Source: Duganella zoogloeoides
Lineage (GTDB): Bacteria > Pseudomonadota > Gammaproteobacteria > Burkholderiales > Burkholderiaceae_D
NCBI RefSeq assembly: GCF_034479515.1
Contig: NZ_CP140152.1
Span: 1,736,001 to 1,800,000, forward strand
DNA: 64,000 bases
Direction: 5' to 3'
Shown here in pieces: positions 34,674 to 43,632 of this stretch. Every line of letters begins with the position of its first letter. Within the stretch, counting starts at the first letter, position 1. The position numbers and the translations under genes were made by a program. Below the pieces are notes generated by a model that saw only the letters and a program-made list of their open reading frames with translations, made no database searches and was not told where the DNA came from.

Positions 34674-35453
34674 TCAGGAAATAACTGCGCCACGTACATC
34701 GTGGCGCGTGATCACGCCGGCACTATCGATGGCAATCCAGCCACCGCGTGGCGGCGTCGCCTCCGGCTCCCAGTCCGGCAGCACGTAGCGGCGCGTAGCG
34801 CCTGCCAGGTGCAGGGCAGGGCGGTGGGTGTGGCCGTGGATCATGATGTTCGTATTGGTTTGCGCAAACAGGTCGGCAATCGCCTGCGGCGTCACATCCA
34901 TGATTTCCATGGTCTTGGCGCCCTGGTCCTTGCGGCTGTTTTCGCGCATGCCGGCGATGATCGCTTTGCGCTGCGCCAGCGGCATCGCCACGAACTGCTG
35001 CTGCCATGCCGGCTGCCGCACCATGGCGCGAAATTCCATGTATTTGATGTCTTCCGTGCACTGGGCATCGCCGTGTACCAGCACCAGGCGCTGGCCGCCG
35101 ATCTCGGTTACGAACACTTCCGGCAGCAAGGTCACGCCTGCGGCTGCGGCAAAGTCCGCACCGACCAGAAAATCACGGTTGCCGGCAATCCAGTAGATGG
35201 CCGTGCCCGCATCGCTGACGCGGCGCAGCGCGGTGATGATTTCGCGGTTGAAGGGATCAATGAGGTCGTCGTCACCGGCCCAGTATTCGAACAGGTCGCC
35301 GAGCAGGTACAACTGGGGCGCATGCCGCGCATGGCGTTCCAGGAAGTCGTGGAACGCTGCCGTGATGGCGGGCTGCGCGGCCTGCAAGTGCAGGTCTGAA
35401 ATGAACAGCGCGCTTGCGTCGGACGCGCGCGCGCCGGTCAGGGTATTGCTCAT
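34674..35453 (-). CDS. lpxH: UDP-2,3-diacylglucosamine pyrophosphatase
   Basis: Lipid A synthesis enzyme (259 residues) that converts UDP-2,3-diacylglucosamine to lipid X. Calcineurin-like metal motifs are present: Ile-Ser-Asp-Leu-His-Leu, Leu-Gly-Asp-Leu-Phe-Glu-Tyr-Trp-Ala-Gly-Asp-Asp, Ala-Gly-Asn-Arg-Asp-Phe, His-Gly-Asp and His-Gly-His-Thr-His. The start is the ATG at 35453 (a TTG precedes it). It follows ppiB by six bases, in a ppiA-ppiB-lpxH operon. Peripheral inner-membrane location. Confidence 0.94.
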   Translation of the reverse strand: MSNTLTGARASDASALFISDLHLQAAQPAITAAFHDFLERHARHAPQLYLLGDLFEYWAGDDDLIDPFNREIITALRRVSDAGTAIYWIAGNRDFLVGADFAAAAGVTLLPEVFVTEIGGQRLVLVHGDAQCTEDIKYMEFRAMVRQPAWQQQFVAMPLAQRKAIIAGMRENSRKDQGAKTMEIMDVTPQAIADLFAQTNTNIMIHGHTHRPALHLAGATRRYVLPDWEPEATPPRGGWIAIDSAGVITRHDVRGAVIS

Positions 35454-35459
35454 CAAGAA

Positions 35460-35954
35460 TCAGGCAGCCAGTTCGATGCTTTCGATGATCACGTCTTCTG
35501 CTGGCACGTCGGCAAACATGCCGCTGCGGGTGGTTTTGACCTTGCGGATTTCGTCCACGACTTCGGTGCCTTCGACAACTTTACCGAACACGGCGTAGCC
35601 CCAGCCGTCCTGGCCCGGGTAGTCGAGGAACGAGTTGTTCTTGATGTTGATGAAGAACTGGGCCGATGCCGAGTGCGGCGCCGAGGTGCGCGCCATGGCC
35701 AGCGTGTATGGCTCGTTTTTCAGGCCGTTCTTGGCTTCGTTTTCCACGGTGGCATCAGCTGGCTTTTGCTTCATGCCTGGCTCGAAACCGCCGCCCTGGA
35801 TCATGAAACCGTCGATCACGCGGTGGAAGATGGTGTTGGTGTAGTGGCCGGCGTTCATGTAGGCCAGGAAGTTTTCCACCGATTTAGGCGCCAGTTGTTC
35901 GTTCAGCTCGGCAACCATTTTGCCCTTGTTGGTGGTGATGATGACTTTGGTCAT
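35460..35954 (-). CDS. ppiB: Cyclophilin peptidyl-prolyl isomerase, cytoplasmic (PpiB type)
   Basis: Cytoplasmic cyclophilin (164 residues) that speeds cis-trans isomerisation at proline. Active-site features include Phe-His-Arg-Val-Ile-Asp-Gly-Phe-Met-Ile-Gln-Gly-Gly-Gly and Ala-Met-Ala-Arg-Thr-Ser-Ala-Pro-His-Ser-Ala-Ser-Ala-Gln-Phe-Phe-Ile. No signal peptide, unlike the paralogue upstream. It sits between ppiA and lpxH on the minus strand. Confidence 0.94.
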   Translation of the reverse strand: MTKVIITTNKGKMVAELNEQLAPKSVENFLAYMNAGHYTNTIFHRVIDGFMIQGGGFEPGMKQKPADATVENEAKNGLKNEPYTLAMARTSAPHSASAQFFINIKNNSFLDYPGQDGWGYAVFGKVVEGTEVVDEIRKVKTTRSGMFADVPAEDVIIESIELAA

Positions 35955-36003
35955 GATGTTCCTTAATTAATTTATCAATAAGTGTCGAAGCAGCGGCAGG
36001 GCG

Positions 36004-36648
36004 CTATTCTACATTTTTGGGCACGATCGGGGTTTTCAAAATGGTGGCCGACTTGACGAAGATGGGGGTGACCGGGATATTCTGGAACATGCCCTTGTCG
36101 TCCACCAGCACGCCCTTGATCTTGTCCACGGTCTCGCGGCCGTCGATCACCTTGCCGAAGACCGTGTAGCCGACGCCGTCGCTGCCGGGGAAATTGAGGC
36201 CCTGGTTATCGGCGACGTTGATGAAAAACTGCGAGTTCGCCGAGTTGGGATCGTCCATGCGCGCCATGGCGATGGTGTAGGCATCGTTGGTCAGGCCGTT
36301 TGGCGATTCGCTCGGAACATTCTTGCGCGTTGGTTTGCTCTTGAGTTTTTCATCGTAGCCGCCGCCCTGGATCATGAAACCGTCGATCACGCGGTGGAAG
36401 ATGGTGCCCTTGTAATAGCCCGACTTGACGTAGGCGAGGAAGTTGTCGACCGACTTCGGCGCTTTCTCGCGGTCCAGTTCCAGCACGATGTTGCCCATGG
36501 TGGTCTTGAGTTCCACCTGCGGGTGGGCGGCCGGCTCGGCCGGGGCCGCTGTTGCAGCGGTAGCGGTCATGGCGACAGCGCCGGACAGGGCCAGGCCGGC
36601 GAGCAGGGCGCCGACGCGGCCGAACAATGAAGGCTGGGTTTGATGCAT
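36004..36648 (-). CDS. ppiA: Cyclophilin peptidyl-prolyl isomerase, periplasmic (PpiA type)
   Basis: Exported cyclophilin (214 residues): a signal peptide (about residues 1-35, ending near Ala-Ala-Pro-Ala) followed by the isomerase domain with Phe-His-Arg-Val-Ile-Asp-Gly-Phe-Met-Ile-Gln-Gly-Gly-Gly and Ala-Arg-Met-Asp-Asp-Pro-Asn-Ser-Ala. It is a close paralogue of the cytoplasmic copy 50 bases downstream, apparently from tandem duplication. It is divergent from cysS. Confidence 0.93.
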   Translation of the reverse strand: MHQTQPSLFGRVGALLAGLALSGAVAMTATAATAAPAEPAAHPQVELKTTMGNIVLELDREKAPKSVDNFLAYVKSGYYKGTIFHRVIDGFMIQGGGYDEKLKSKPTRKNVPSESPNGLTNDAYTIAMARMDDPNSANSQFFINVADNQGLNFPGSDGVGYTVFGKVIDGRETVDKIKGVLVDDKGMFQNIPVTPIFVKSATILKTPIVPKNVE

Positions 36649-36861
36649 GTGGACTTCCTTTAGTGGACTATGCGGTTTTTATCAATGCTATACTTCTCCA
36701 AAACCATGCCATTCTACCTGCTGGCAGGTGGAAACAATAACACTACCGAGGCCCGGCAGTCTTCCAAGGCAAAGCGAATCCAGGTGCGCCCTTACGGTGC
36801 CGCGCCCGGCTTTTGTATTGTCGAAGCACGTGGCATCACGACAATAATACGCAAGAGTCCG

Positions 36862-38253
36862 ATGAGCAATTTAAAGATTTACAACACGCTGGCGCGTGAC
36901 AAGCAGACATTCGTTCCCATCGAGGCTGGCAAAGTCCGCATGTATGTGTGCGGCATGACCATTTATGACTACTGCCACATCGGCCACGCGCGCATGATGA
37001 TGGCGTTCGACGTGATGTACCGCTGGCTGCTGGCCACCGGCTACGACGTCACGTATGCCCGCAACATCACCGACATCGACGACAAAATCATCCGCCGCGC
37101 GGTGGAAAACGGCGAAACCATCTCGCAGCTGACCACGCGTTTCACGCAATACATGGACGAAGACACGGGCGCGCTCGGCATTCTGCCGCCCACGCTGGTG
37201 CCGCGCGCCACCGAATACGTGCCGCACATGCTGGCGCTAATCGAAACGCTCGAGCAAAAAGACCTGGCTTACCAGGGCACGGACGGCGACGTCAACTACG
37301 CGGTGCGCAACTTCCCTGATTACGGCCGGCTGTCCGGCAAGTCGCTCGACGACCTGCGCGCCGGCGAGCGCGTCGATGTCAACACCGGCAAGCGCGATCC
37401 GCTCGACTTCGTGCTGTGGAAAGCGTCGAAAGAGTCCGAGCCGGAAGAAGTGAAATGGGATTCCAAGTGGGGCAAGGGGCGTCCGGGCTGGCACATCGAG
37501 TGCTCGGCCATGTGCTCGGCGCTGCTGGGCGAACATTTCGACATCCACGGCGGCGGCGCGGACTTGCAGTTCCCGCACCACGAAAACGAGATCGCCCAGT
37601 CCGAAGGCGCGTTCGGCCGCACCATGGTCAATTACTGGGTGCACAACGGTTTCGTGCGCGTCGATAACGAAAAGATGTCCAAATCGCTGGGCAACTTCTT
37701 CACCATCCGCGACGTGCTGAAAAAATTTGATGCCGAAGTGATCCGCTTCTTCATCATGCGCGCCCACTACCGCAGCCCGCTCAATTACTCGGATGCTCAC
37801 CTCGACGACGCCCGCGTGGCCCTGACGCGCCTGTACACCGCGCTCGACGGTGTGGACGGCGATGGCGCCGACCTCGACTGGACCGAAGCCCACGCCGTGC
37901 GCTTTGCGCAAGCGATGGACGACGATTTCAATACGCCGGTGGCGATTGCCGTGCTGTTCGACCTCGCCAGCGAGATCAACCGGAGCAAGTCGCCGGCGCT
38001 GGTGCGTCAATTGAAAGGCCTGGCCGACGTGATTGGCTTGCTGGGCCGCAGCGCCCAACAATTCCTGCAGGCGGCTGTCGGTGAAACCGATACCACCGGC
38101 GACGCCGCCATTGCCGCGCAAATCGCGCAGCGGGCAGCGGCCAAGAAGGCGCGCAACTTCGCCGAATCGGACCAGATCCGCGCCGACCTGCTGGCCGCCG
38201 GCATCATCCTCGAGGACAAACCCGACGGCACGACCAACTGGCGCCGCGCATAA
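36862..38253 (+). CDS. cysS: Cysteinyl-tRNA synthetase
   Basis: Class I aminoacyl-tRNA synthetase (463 residues) that charges tRNA-Cys. HIGH motif at residues 39-42, KMSKS in Glu-Lys-Met-Ser-Lys-Ser, and the zinc ligands Cys30, the Cys in Ile-Glu-Cys-Ser-Ala and the His-His-x-Asn-Glu region. The start at 36862 gives the usual length; the frame is open about 190 bases further upstream. It overlaps the following glycosylase by one base (TAATG). Confidence 0.96.
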   Translation: MSNLKIYNTLARDKQTFVPIEAGKVRMYVCGMTIYDYCHIGHARMMMAFDVMYRWLLATGYDVTYARNITDIDDKIIRRAVENGETISQLTTRFTQYMDEDTGALGILPPTLVPRATEYVPHMLALIETLEQKDLAYQGTDGDVNYAVRNFPDYGRLSGKSLDDLRAGERVDVNTGKRDPLDFVLWKASKESEPEEVKWDSKWGKGRPGWHIECSAMCSALLGEHFDIHGGGADLQFPHHENEIAQSEGAFGRTMVNYWVHNGFVRVDNEKMSKSLGNFFTIRDVLKKFDAEVIRFFIMRAHYRSPLNYSDAHLDDARVALTRLYTALDGVDGDGADLDWTEAHAVRFAQAMDDDFNTPVAIAVLFDLASEINRSKSPALVRQLKGLADVIGLLGRSAQQFLQAAVGETDTTGDAAIAAQIAQRAAAKKARNFAESDQIRADLLAAGIILEDKPDGTTNWRRA

Positions 38254-38924
38254 TGGTCACCGCCAAGGATAACGGGGCCTCCGCGCCCGATGCCGCCGGT
38301 CCGCTATCGGCCGTGCCGCCGTACTGGGAACAGGCCAAGATCGAGCTGATGAAGCGCGATCGCATCATGAAAAAGCTGATCCCGCAGTTCGGCGATCTGC
38401 ACCTGGTGGGGCACGACGACCCGTTTACCACGCTGGCGCGCTCCATCGTGGGCCAGCAGGTCACGCCCAAGGTGGCCGACGCCGCCTGGCGCAAGCTGCT
38501 GCTCGCGTGTCCCAAGTGCACGCCCGCGCAAGTAATCAAGGCCGGCGCCGAGCAGCTGTCCGCCTGCGGCTTGTCCAAGCGCAAGACCGAGTACATCCTC
38601 GACCTGGCCGACCACTTCAAGAACAAACGCGTCCACAGCGCCCTGTGGGGCCAGATGGAAGACGAAGCCGTAATTGCCGAGCTGGTGCAAATTCGTGGTA
38701 TCGGGCGCTGGACAGCGGAGATGTTTTTGATATTTAATTTGCTACGTCCCAATGTTTTGCCGCTCGATGACCCGGGTTTGATCCAGGGCATCAGCCAGAA
38801 CTATTTCTCAGGTGAACCTGTTTCGCGCAGCGATGCGCGTGAAGTCTCGGCCAACTGGGAACCCTGGCGCACCGTGGCAACGTGGTACTTATGGCGTAGT
38901 CTGGACCCGGTTACTGTAGAATAA
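38253..38924 (+). CDS. AlkA-like DNA-3-methyladenine glycosylase
   Basis: Base-excision repair glycosylase of the HhH-GPD family (223 residues). Helix-hairpin-helix [11 protein letters not shown] at residues 147-157 and catalytic Asp in Leu-Pro-Leu-Asp-Asp-Pro (172/173). No Fe-S cysteine cluster. It overlaps cysS by one base, so they are co-translated, and accA follows. Confidence 0.9.
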   Translation: MVTAKDNGASAPDAAGPLSAVPPYWEQAKIELMKRDRIMKKLIPQFGDLHLVGHDDPFTTLARSIVGQQVTPKVADAAWRKLLLACPKCTPAQVIKAGAEQLSACGLSKRKTEYILDLADHFKNKRVHSALWGQMEDEAVIAELVQIRGIGRWTAEMFLIFNLLRPNVLPLDDPGLIQGISQNYFSGEPVSRSDAREVSANWEPWRTVATWYLWRSLDPVTVE

Positions 38925-39030
38925 CCACTCTAATTGCTGCGTGAGGCCTGGGTTGAGTCCGGTCCTTGCCCGCCTGAAGCAGGCTCATCGATCACCGATG
39001 GGCGCAGCCAAGAATAATCCCGGAGGTACA

Positions 39031-40005
39031 ATGACCAAAACGACTTTCCTCAATTTTGAGCAACCGATTGCCGAGCTCGATGGCAAAATCGAAGAGCTGC
39101 GCTTCGTCCAGGACGACTCGGCCGTCGACATCTCGGAGGAGATCGACCGTCTGGCCAAGAAGAGCCAGCAGCTGACCAAAGACATCTACGCCAAGCTCAC
39201 GCCCTGGCAGGTCGCGCAAATCGCGCGCCACCCGCAGCGTCCATACACGATGGACTATGTGAACGAAATCTTTACCGACTTCCACGAACTGCACGGCGAC
39301 CGCACTTACGCGGACGACCAGTCCATCGTCGGCGGTCTGGCCCGCTTCAACGGCCAGGCTTGCATGGTGATCGGCCACCAGAAGGGCCGCGACACGAAAG
39401 AGCGCGCCATGCGCAACTTCGGCATGCCGAAGCCGGAAGGCTACCGCAAGGCCATGCGCCTGATGAAGCTGGCTGAAAAATTCGGCATCCCGATCTTCAC
39501 GTTTGTCGATACCCCGGGCGCATTCCCAGGGATCGATGCCGAAGAGCGCGGCCAGTCCGAAGCCATCGGCCACAACCTGTACGTGATGGCGGAACTCAAA
39601 GTGCCGCTGATTGCCACCATCATCGGCGAAGGCGGCTCCGGCGGCGCGCTGGCGATTGCCGTGGGCGACTCGGTGCTGATGCTGCAATACTCGACCTACT
39701 CGGTGATCTCGCCTGAAGGTTGCGCCTCGATCCTGTGGAAAACGTCCGAGCGCGCGGCTGACGCCGCCGAAGCGCTGGGCCTGACCGCGCACCGCCTGAA
39801 AGCCATCGGCCTGATCGATAAAATCATCAACGAACCGCTGGGCGGCGCCCACCGCGACCCGAAAGCCATGGCCACCATGCTCAAGCGCGCACTGGCCGAC
39901 TCGCTGCGCCAGTTCCACGGCATGAAAACCAAGGACCTGATCGAAGCCCGCCACCAGAAGCTGCTGGGCTACGGCAAGTTCAAGGAAACCACGCCGCAGG
40001 AATAA
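39031..40005 (+). CDS. accA: Acetyl-CoA carboxylase carboxyltransferase subunit alpha
   Basis: Alpha subunit (324 residues) of the carboxyltransferase that makes malonyl-CoA for fatty acid synthesis. Signatures: [23 protein letters not shown] and [10 protein letters not shown]. The ATG at 39031 has CCGGAGGTAC upstream, a good ribosome site, and gives the standard length. The order alkA-accA-tilS is common in Burkholderiales. Confidence 0.97.
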   Translation: MTKTTFLNFEQPIAELDGKIEELRFVQDDSAVDISEEIDRLAKKSQQLTKDIYAKLTPWQVAQIARHPQRPYTMDYVNEIFTDFHELHGDRTYADDQSIVGGLARFNGQACMVIGHQKGRDTKERAMRNFGMPKPEGYRKAMRLMKLAEKFGIPIFTFVDTPGAFPGIDAEERGQSEAIGHNLYVMAELKVPLIATIIGEGGSGGALAIAVGDSVLMLQYSTYSVISPEGCASILWKTSERAADAAEALGLTAHRLKAIGLIDKIINEPLGGAHRDPKAMATMLKRALADSLRQFHGMKTKDLIEARHQKLLGYGKFKETTPQE

Positions 40006-40161
40006 GAACCGACCGCATGCGCCGTCAGCCCGTGCAGCAGCGCGACCGTCAGCATCAGTGTTGGCTCTCAAGCGGCAATGCGGCCGCCTGCATACGCGCT
40101 GGCCGATGAGCCGTCATCCCGCACCGGCGGACGGCCGCGCACGCGGGGACCCATAGAACCC

Positions 40162-40194
40162 AACCGGGGGCACGCAAACGCGTCGCCCCCGGTT
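40162..40194 (+). promoter_or_regulatory. Stem-loop in the tilS leader
   Basis: Arms AACCGGGGGC and GCCCCCGGTT (10 bp, perfect) around a 13-base loop, 19 bases before the tilS ATG. The T-run is poor, so it is a weak terminator; it may instead affect mRNA stability or limit translation of tilS after accA. Confidence 0.5.
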
Positions 40195-40212
40195 CGCATT
40201 TGGAATCACACA

Positions 40213-41790
40213 ATGAAGCAGCAAATCCCTACGCTCGCCAGCATCTTCGCCCAGGCGGTCAGCGCCTCCCGCGCACAAGCCGGCAACACCGAAAAAATCG
40301 CCATCGCCCTTAGCGGTGGCCTCGACTCCTCGGCCCTGCTGCACCTGGCCCACGCCCACGCCACCGAACACGGCCTGGAACTGCACGCCTTCCACATTCA
40401 CCATGGCCTGAGCCCCAACGCCGACGCCTGGCTGGCCCACTGCGAACAAGCCTGCGCCGCCCTTGGCGTGCCGTTCCAGGCGCGCCAGGTAGAGCTGCAG
40501 CGCAAGGACAAGACCGGCACCGAGGAAGCCGCCCGCAAGGCCCGCTACGCGGCCCTGGGCGCGCTGTGCCGCGAGCACGGCATTGAGTTGCTGCTCACCG
40601 CCCACCACCAGGACGACCAGGCCGAGACCGTGCTGCTGCAACTGCTGCGTGGCTCGGGGCCTGCCGGGCTGTCGGGTATGGATGCGGCCAATACTGCCGC
40701 CAGCCTGCTGGCCAACGACCAGCTGGTGATGGCGCGGCCGCTGCTCACCGCATCGCGCAAGCAGCTCGACCAGTACGTGACCGCGCACGGCATCACCCAT
40801 ATTTACGACGAATCGAACGACGACCCGCGCTTCGCCCGCAATGCGCTGCGCCGCACCATCATGCCGGCCCTGGCCGATGCCTTCTCCGGCTTCCAGGAGC
40901 GCCTGGCGCGCAGCGCATCGCACGCCCAGTCCGCCCAGCGCCTGCTCACCGAACTGGCGCAGCAAGACCTGGCCCTGTGTCTCGATGGCGACTGCCTCGA
41001 CATGCGCCAGTTGCGCCTGCTCAGCCTGGACCGCATCCACAACCTGCTGCGCCACTGGTTCGGTACCCGTGGCCTGCGCATGCCGAGCGCAGCCTGGCTG
41101 GCGGAAACCGTGACCCAGCTGCTCGAAGCGCGCGACGACGCCCAAGTGCTGGTCACCCATCCCGACTGCCACGTGCGCCGCTACCGCGACCGCCTGCACC
41201 TGACGCCCAAGCTGGCCGACCTCGAAGGCACGCGCGAAGACCAGTTCGACCAGACCCCCGGCACGCCGTTCCGTTGGAATGGCGAGGCGCAGATGGCGTT
41301 TCCCGCGTATGGCGGCGTGTTGCATTTCGATGTGGTGGAAGCGGTCGAGGGCGCAGACAACACCGCCGCTTCGACCGCTGCAGTCGATGCCATCGTTTCG
41401 GCGCCGTCCAGCATCGATACCGGTAACCGTTTGTCGGCCGGCGTCGATACCGCCAACGCGCTGCCGACTGGCGGCGATGCTGCTAACACGTGGTCCGGCC
41501 TCGATACTGTCAACGCGCTGCCTACCGGCGTTGATGCGGACTGGCTGCGCAGCCAGCCACTCTTGATCGAGTTCCGCCGTGGCGGCGAACGTCTGAAACG
41601 CGCCGATAACCGGCCGACCCGCCCCCTCAAATATCACTTCCAGGAACTCAACATCCCGGCCTGGGAGCGCGGCCGTTTGCCGGTGGTACACGCCGGCAAG
41701 GAGCTGATTTTCGCCGCCGGCATCGGCATGGATTGCAAGCATTTGGACACTGGAGCAGGGCGTATCCGGCTGCGTTGGCAGGCTGTGTAG
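40213..41790 (+). CDS. tilS: tRNA(Ile)-lysidine synthase with a repeat insertion
   Basis: Modifies C34 of tRNA-Ile(CAU) to lysidine so that it reads AUA. The protein (525 residues) has the PP-loop Ser-Gly-Gly-Leu-Asp-Ser at 34-39, the TilS middle domain and the C-terminal domain (Arg-Arg-Gly-Gly-Glu-Arg-Leu-Lys, Leu-Lys-Tyr-His-Phe-Gln-Glu-Leu, Ile-Pro-Ala-Trp-Glu-Arg). It is about 60-80 residues longer than usual because of an insertion of 10-residue repeats (about 400-444) before the final domain. The reading frame is intact, so the enzyme is probably active. Confidence 0.94.
   Translation: MKQQIPTLASIFAQAVSASRAQAGNTEKIAIALSGGLDSSALLHLAHAHATEHGLELHAFHIHHGLSPNADAWLAHCEQACAALGVPFQARQVELQRKDKTGTEEAARKARYAALGALCREHGIELLLTAHHQDDQAETVLLQLLRGSGPAGLSGMDAANTAASLLANDQLVMARPLLTASRKQLDQYVTAHGITHIYDESNDDPRFARNALRRTIMPALADAFSGFQERLARSASHAQSAQRLLTELAQQDLALCLDGDCLDMRQLRLLSLDRIHNLLRHWFGTRGLRMPSAAWLAETVTQLLEARDDAQVLVTHPDCHVRRYRDRLHLTPKLADLEGTREDQFDQTPGTPFRWNGEAQMAFPAYGGVLHFDVVEAVEGADNTAASTAAVDAIVSAPSSIDTGNRLSAGVDTANALPTGGDAANTWSGLDTVNALPTGVDADWLRSQPLLIEFRRGGERLKRADNRPTRPLKYHFQELNIPAWERGRLPVVHAGKELIFAAGIGMDCKHLDTGAGRIRLRWQAV
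41410..41544 (+). repeat. In-frame 27-30 bp tandem repeat in tilS
   Basis: About four and a half diverged units encoding Gly-(Val/Leu)-Asp-Thr-x-Asn-Ala-Leu-Pro-Thr: Ser-Ile-Asp-Thr-Gly-Asn-Arg-Leu-Ser-Ala, Gly-Val-Asp-Thr-Ala-Asn-Ala-Leu-Pro-Thr, Gly-Gly-Asp-Ala-Ala-Asn-Thr-Trp-Ser, Gly-Leu-Asp-Thr-Val-Asn-Ala-Leu-Pro-Thr, then Gly-Val-Asp-Ala. The frame is kept throughout. Confidence 0.85.
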
Positions 41791-41931
41791 GAATTCGGCA
41801 CATTTGCCGAATTTTGTATGTGCATATGCCTATACGGTATGAGAATATGAGCTTTGTGACTTGTTATTTTGCACTGCCGCATGTAGAGTTTAGGGTTCCA
41901 TTTACCTTTAATGAGCGGAAAACTCTCTGTT

Positions 41932-43179
41932 ATGGCTTTAATCGTGCACAAATATGGCGGTACGTCGATGGGTTCGACGGACCGTATCAAGAACGTCGCG
42001 CGGCGTGTCGCCAAGTGGCATGACGCCGGTCACCGCATCGTCGTGGTACCTTCGGCAATGTCGGGCGAGACCAACCGCCTGATCGGCCTGGCCAAAGAAA
42101 TTCAATCCCAGCCCGATCCACGCGAACTGGACATGATCGCCTCCACCGGCGAGCAAGTCTCGGTCGGCCTGCTGGCCATGGCGCTGCTGGCGATCGGTAA
42201 GCAGGCCGTTTCCTACGCCGGCTGGCAAGTCGCGATTAAAACCGATTCCGCCTACACCAAGGCCCGCATCCAGTCGATCGACGACGCCAAGGTCAACCGC
42301 GACCTCGACGACGGCAAGATCGTCATCATCACCGGCTTCCAGGGCGTTGACGACCTCGGCAACATCGCCACGCTCGGCCGTGGTGGTTCCGATACCTCGG
42401 CCGTGGCCATTGCCGCTGCCATGAAGGCCGACGAATGCCTGATCTTCACCGACGTTGACGGCGTGTACACGACCGATCCGCGCGTGGTCTCCGAAGCGCG
42501 CCGCCTGAAAGCGATCACGTTCGAAGAAATGCTGGAACTGGCGTCGCTGGGCTCGAAAGTGCTGCAAACCCGCTCGGTGGAATTCGCCGGCAACTACCGC
42601 GTCCCGACCCGCGTGCTGTCGTCGCTGACCGACCCGATGCTCGACATCGAAGAAGAAGCCAACTCTGGCACCCTGATTTCGTTTGAGGAAGACAAACACA
42701 TGGAACAAGCAGTCATCTCCGGTATCGCGTTCAACCGCGACGAGGCCAAAATCACCGTGCTGGGCGTGCCCGACCGTCCGGGCGTGGCGTACCACATCCT
42801 CGGACCAGTGGCCGATGCCAATATCGAAGTGGACATGATCATACAGAACCAGTCGGTCGAAGGTAAAACCGACTTCACGTTCACCGTTTCGCGCAACGAC
42901 TACCAGCGCGCCATCGACGTCCTGAACGGCACCCGCGAAGAGCTGGGCGCCGCCAGTGTCACCGGCGACGCCAAGGTCTCGAAAATCTCCGTGGTGGGCG
43001 TAGGCATGCGCTCGCACGTGGGTGTGGCCTCGCAGATGTTCCGTACGCTGTCGGAAGAGGGCATCAACATCATGATGATCTCGACGTCGGAAATCAAGAT
43101 CTCGGTCCTGATCGACGAGAAGTACATGGAACTGGCCGTCCGCGCGCTGCACAAAGCATTCGAACTGGAAAAAGCATAA
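41932..43179 (+). CDS. lysC: Aspartokinase
   Basis: Aspartate kinase (415 residues), the first step of lysine, threonine and methionine synthesis. N-terminal Lys-Tyr-Gly-Gly-Thr-Ser, then Ser-Thr-Gly-Glu-Gln-Val-Ser, and two C-terminal ACT domains (about 265-410) that bind feedback inhibitors. The start Met-Ala-Leu-Ile-Val-His-Lys-Tyr matches the usual family start. The last Met-Glu-Gln-Ala-Val-Ile-Ser-Gly segment resembles the internal start of beta subunits in related two-subunit enzymes. Monocistronic, followed by tRNA-Ser. Confidence 0.97.
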   Translation: MALIVHKYGGTSMGSTDRIKNVARRVAKWHDAGHRIVVVPSAMSGETNRLIGLAKEIQSQPDPRELDMIASTGEQVSVGLLAMALLAIGKQAVSYAGWQVAIKTDSAYTKARIQSIDDAKVNRDLDDGKIVIITGFQGVDDLGNIATLGRGGSDTSAVAIAAAMKADECLIFTDVDGVYTTDPRVVSEARRLKAITFEEMLELASLGSKVLQTRSVEFAGNYRVPTRVLSSLTDPMLDIEEEANSGTLISFEEDKHMEQAVISGIAFNRDEAKITVLGVPDRPGVAYHILGPVADANIEVDMIIQNQSVEGKTDFTFTVSRNDYQRAIDVLNGTREELGAASVTGDAKVSKISVVGVGMRSHVGVASQMFRTLSEEGINIMMISTSEIKISVLIDEKYMELAVRALHKAFELEKA

Positions 43180-43292
43180 CATTTCAAAAAAAATCGTCTG
43201 GTAGCCTTGACCGAAACGGTCCTGATCTATACTATGACGGTCGTCTGCTGCAGCGTAGTTTGGTGAAGCAGACATAGTTGAGTGATCGACTA

Positions 43293-43385
43293 GGAGACGT
43301 GGCCGAGTGGCCGAAGGCACATCCCTGCTAAGGATGCATACGGCTTATACCTGTATCGTGGGTTCGAATCCCACCGTCTCCGCCA
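43293..43385 (+). tRNA. tRNA-Ser (anticodon GCU), integration target
   Basis: Class II tRNA of 93 bases: acceptor GGAGACG/CGTCTCC, anticodon loop CTGCTAA giving GCU, a long variable arm, T-loop GGTTCGAATCC and encoded CCA. It reads AGC/AGU. Its 3' end from 43368 is repeated at 57363, marking it as the attachment site of the island. Confidence 0.97.
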
Positions 43386-43596
43386 GAACCTTAAAAACCC
43401 GCTTCGGCGGGTTTTTTCATTTCCGCCTTTCTCATAGGGGAAACGGCCTTTTTTGAGTCCTGTAGCGTCCGCTAGTATGCACTCCAAGCCAGCGCGCACT
43501 GGGGGGTAGGCTGGGGGGTAGGATTTTGCAGGCTCAGCCGACTACCCGCCGTTTTCCGTTTGTTCCAGATCAAATTCCATCGCCTGCGCGGTCGCT
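43368..43596 (+). repeat. Left flanking direct repeat (attL) of the tRNA-Ser island
   Basis: 229 bases beginning in the 3' end of tRNA-Ser, containing its terminator, a GTAGCGTCCGCTA motif and a G-rich stretch, and ending just before the integrase gene leader. It matches 57363-57590 with scattered differences, including a one-base deletion in the tRNA end of the right copy. Confidence 0.88.
43393..43417 (+). terminator. tRNA-Ser terminator
   Basis: AAAAACCCGC-TTCG-GCGGGTTTTT: a perfect stem with a stable TTCG loop and T-run. It is repeated in the right-hand flanking repeat at 57387-57412. Confidence 0.95.
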
Positions 43597-43632
43597 ACGC
43601 TGGTCCGGTTCCGATCACGCGGGAGGACTGTC

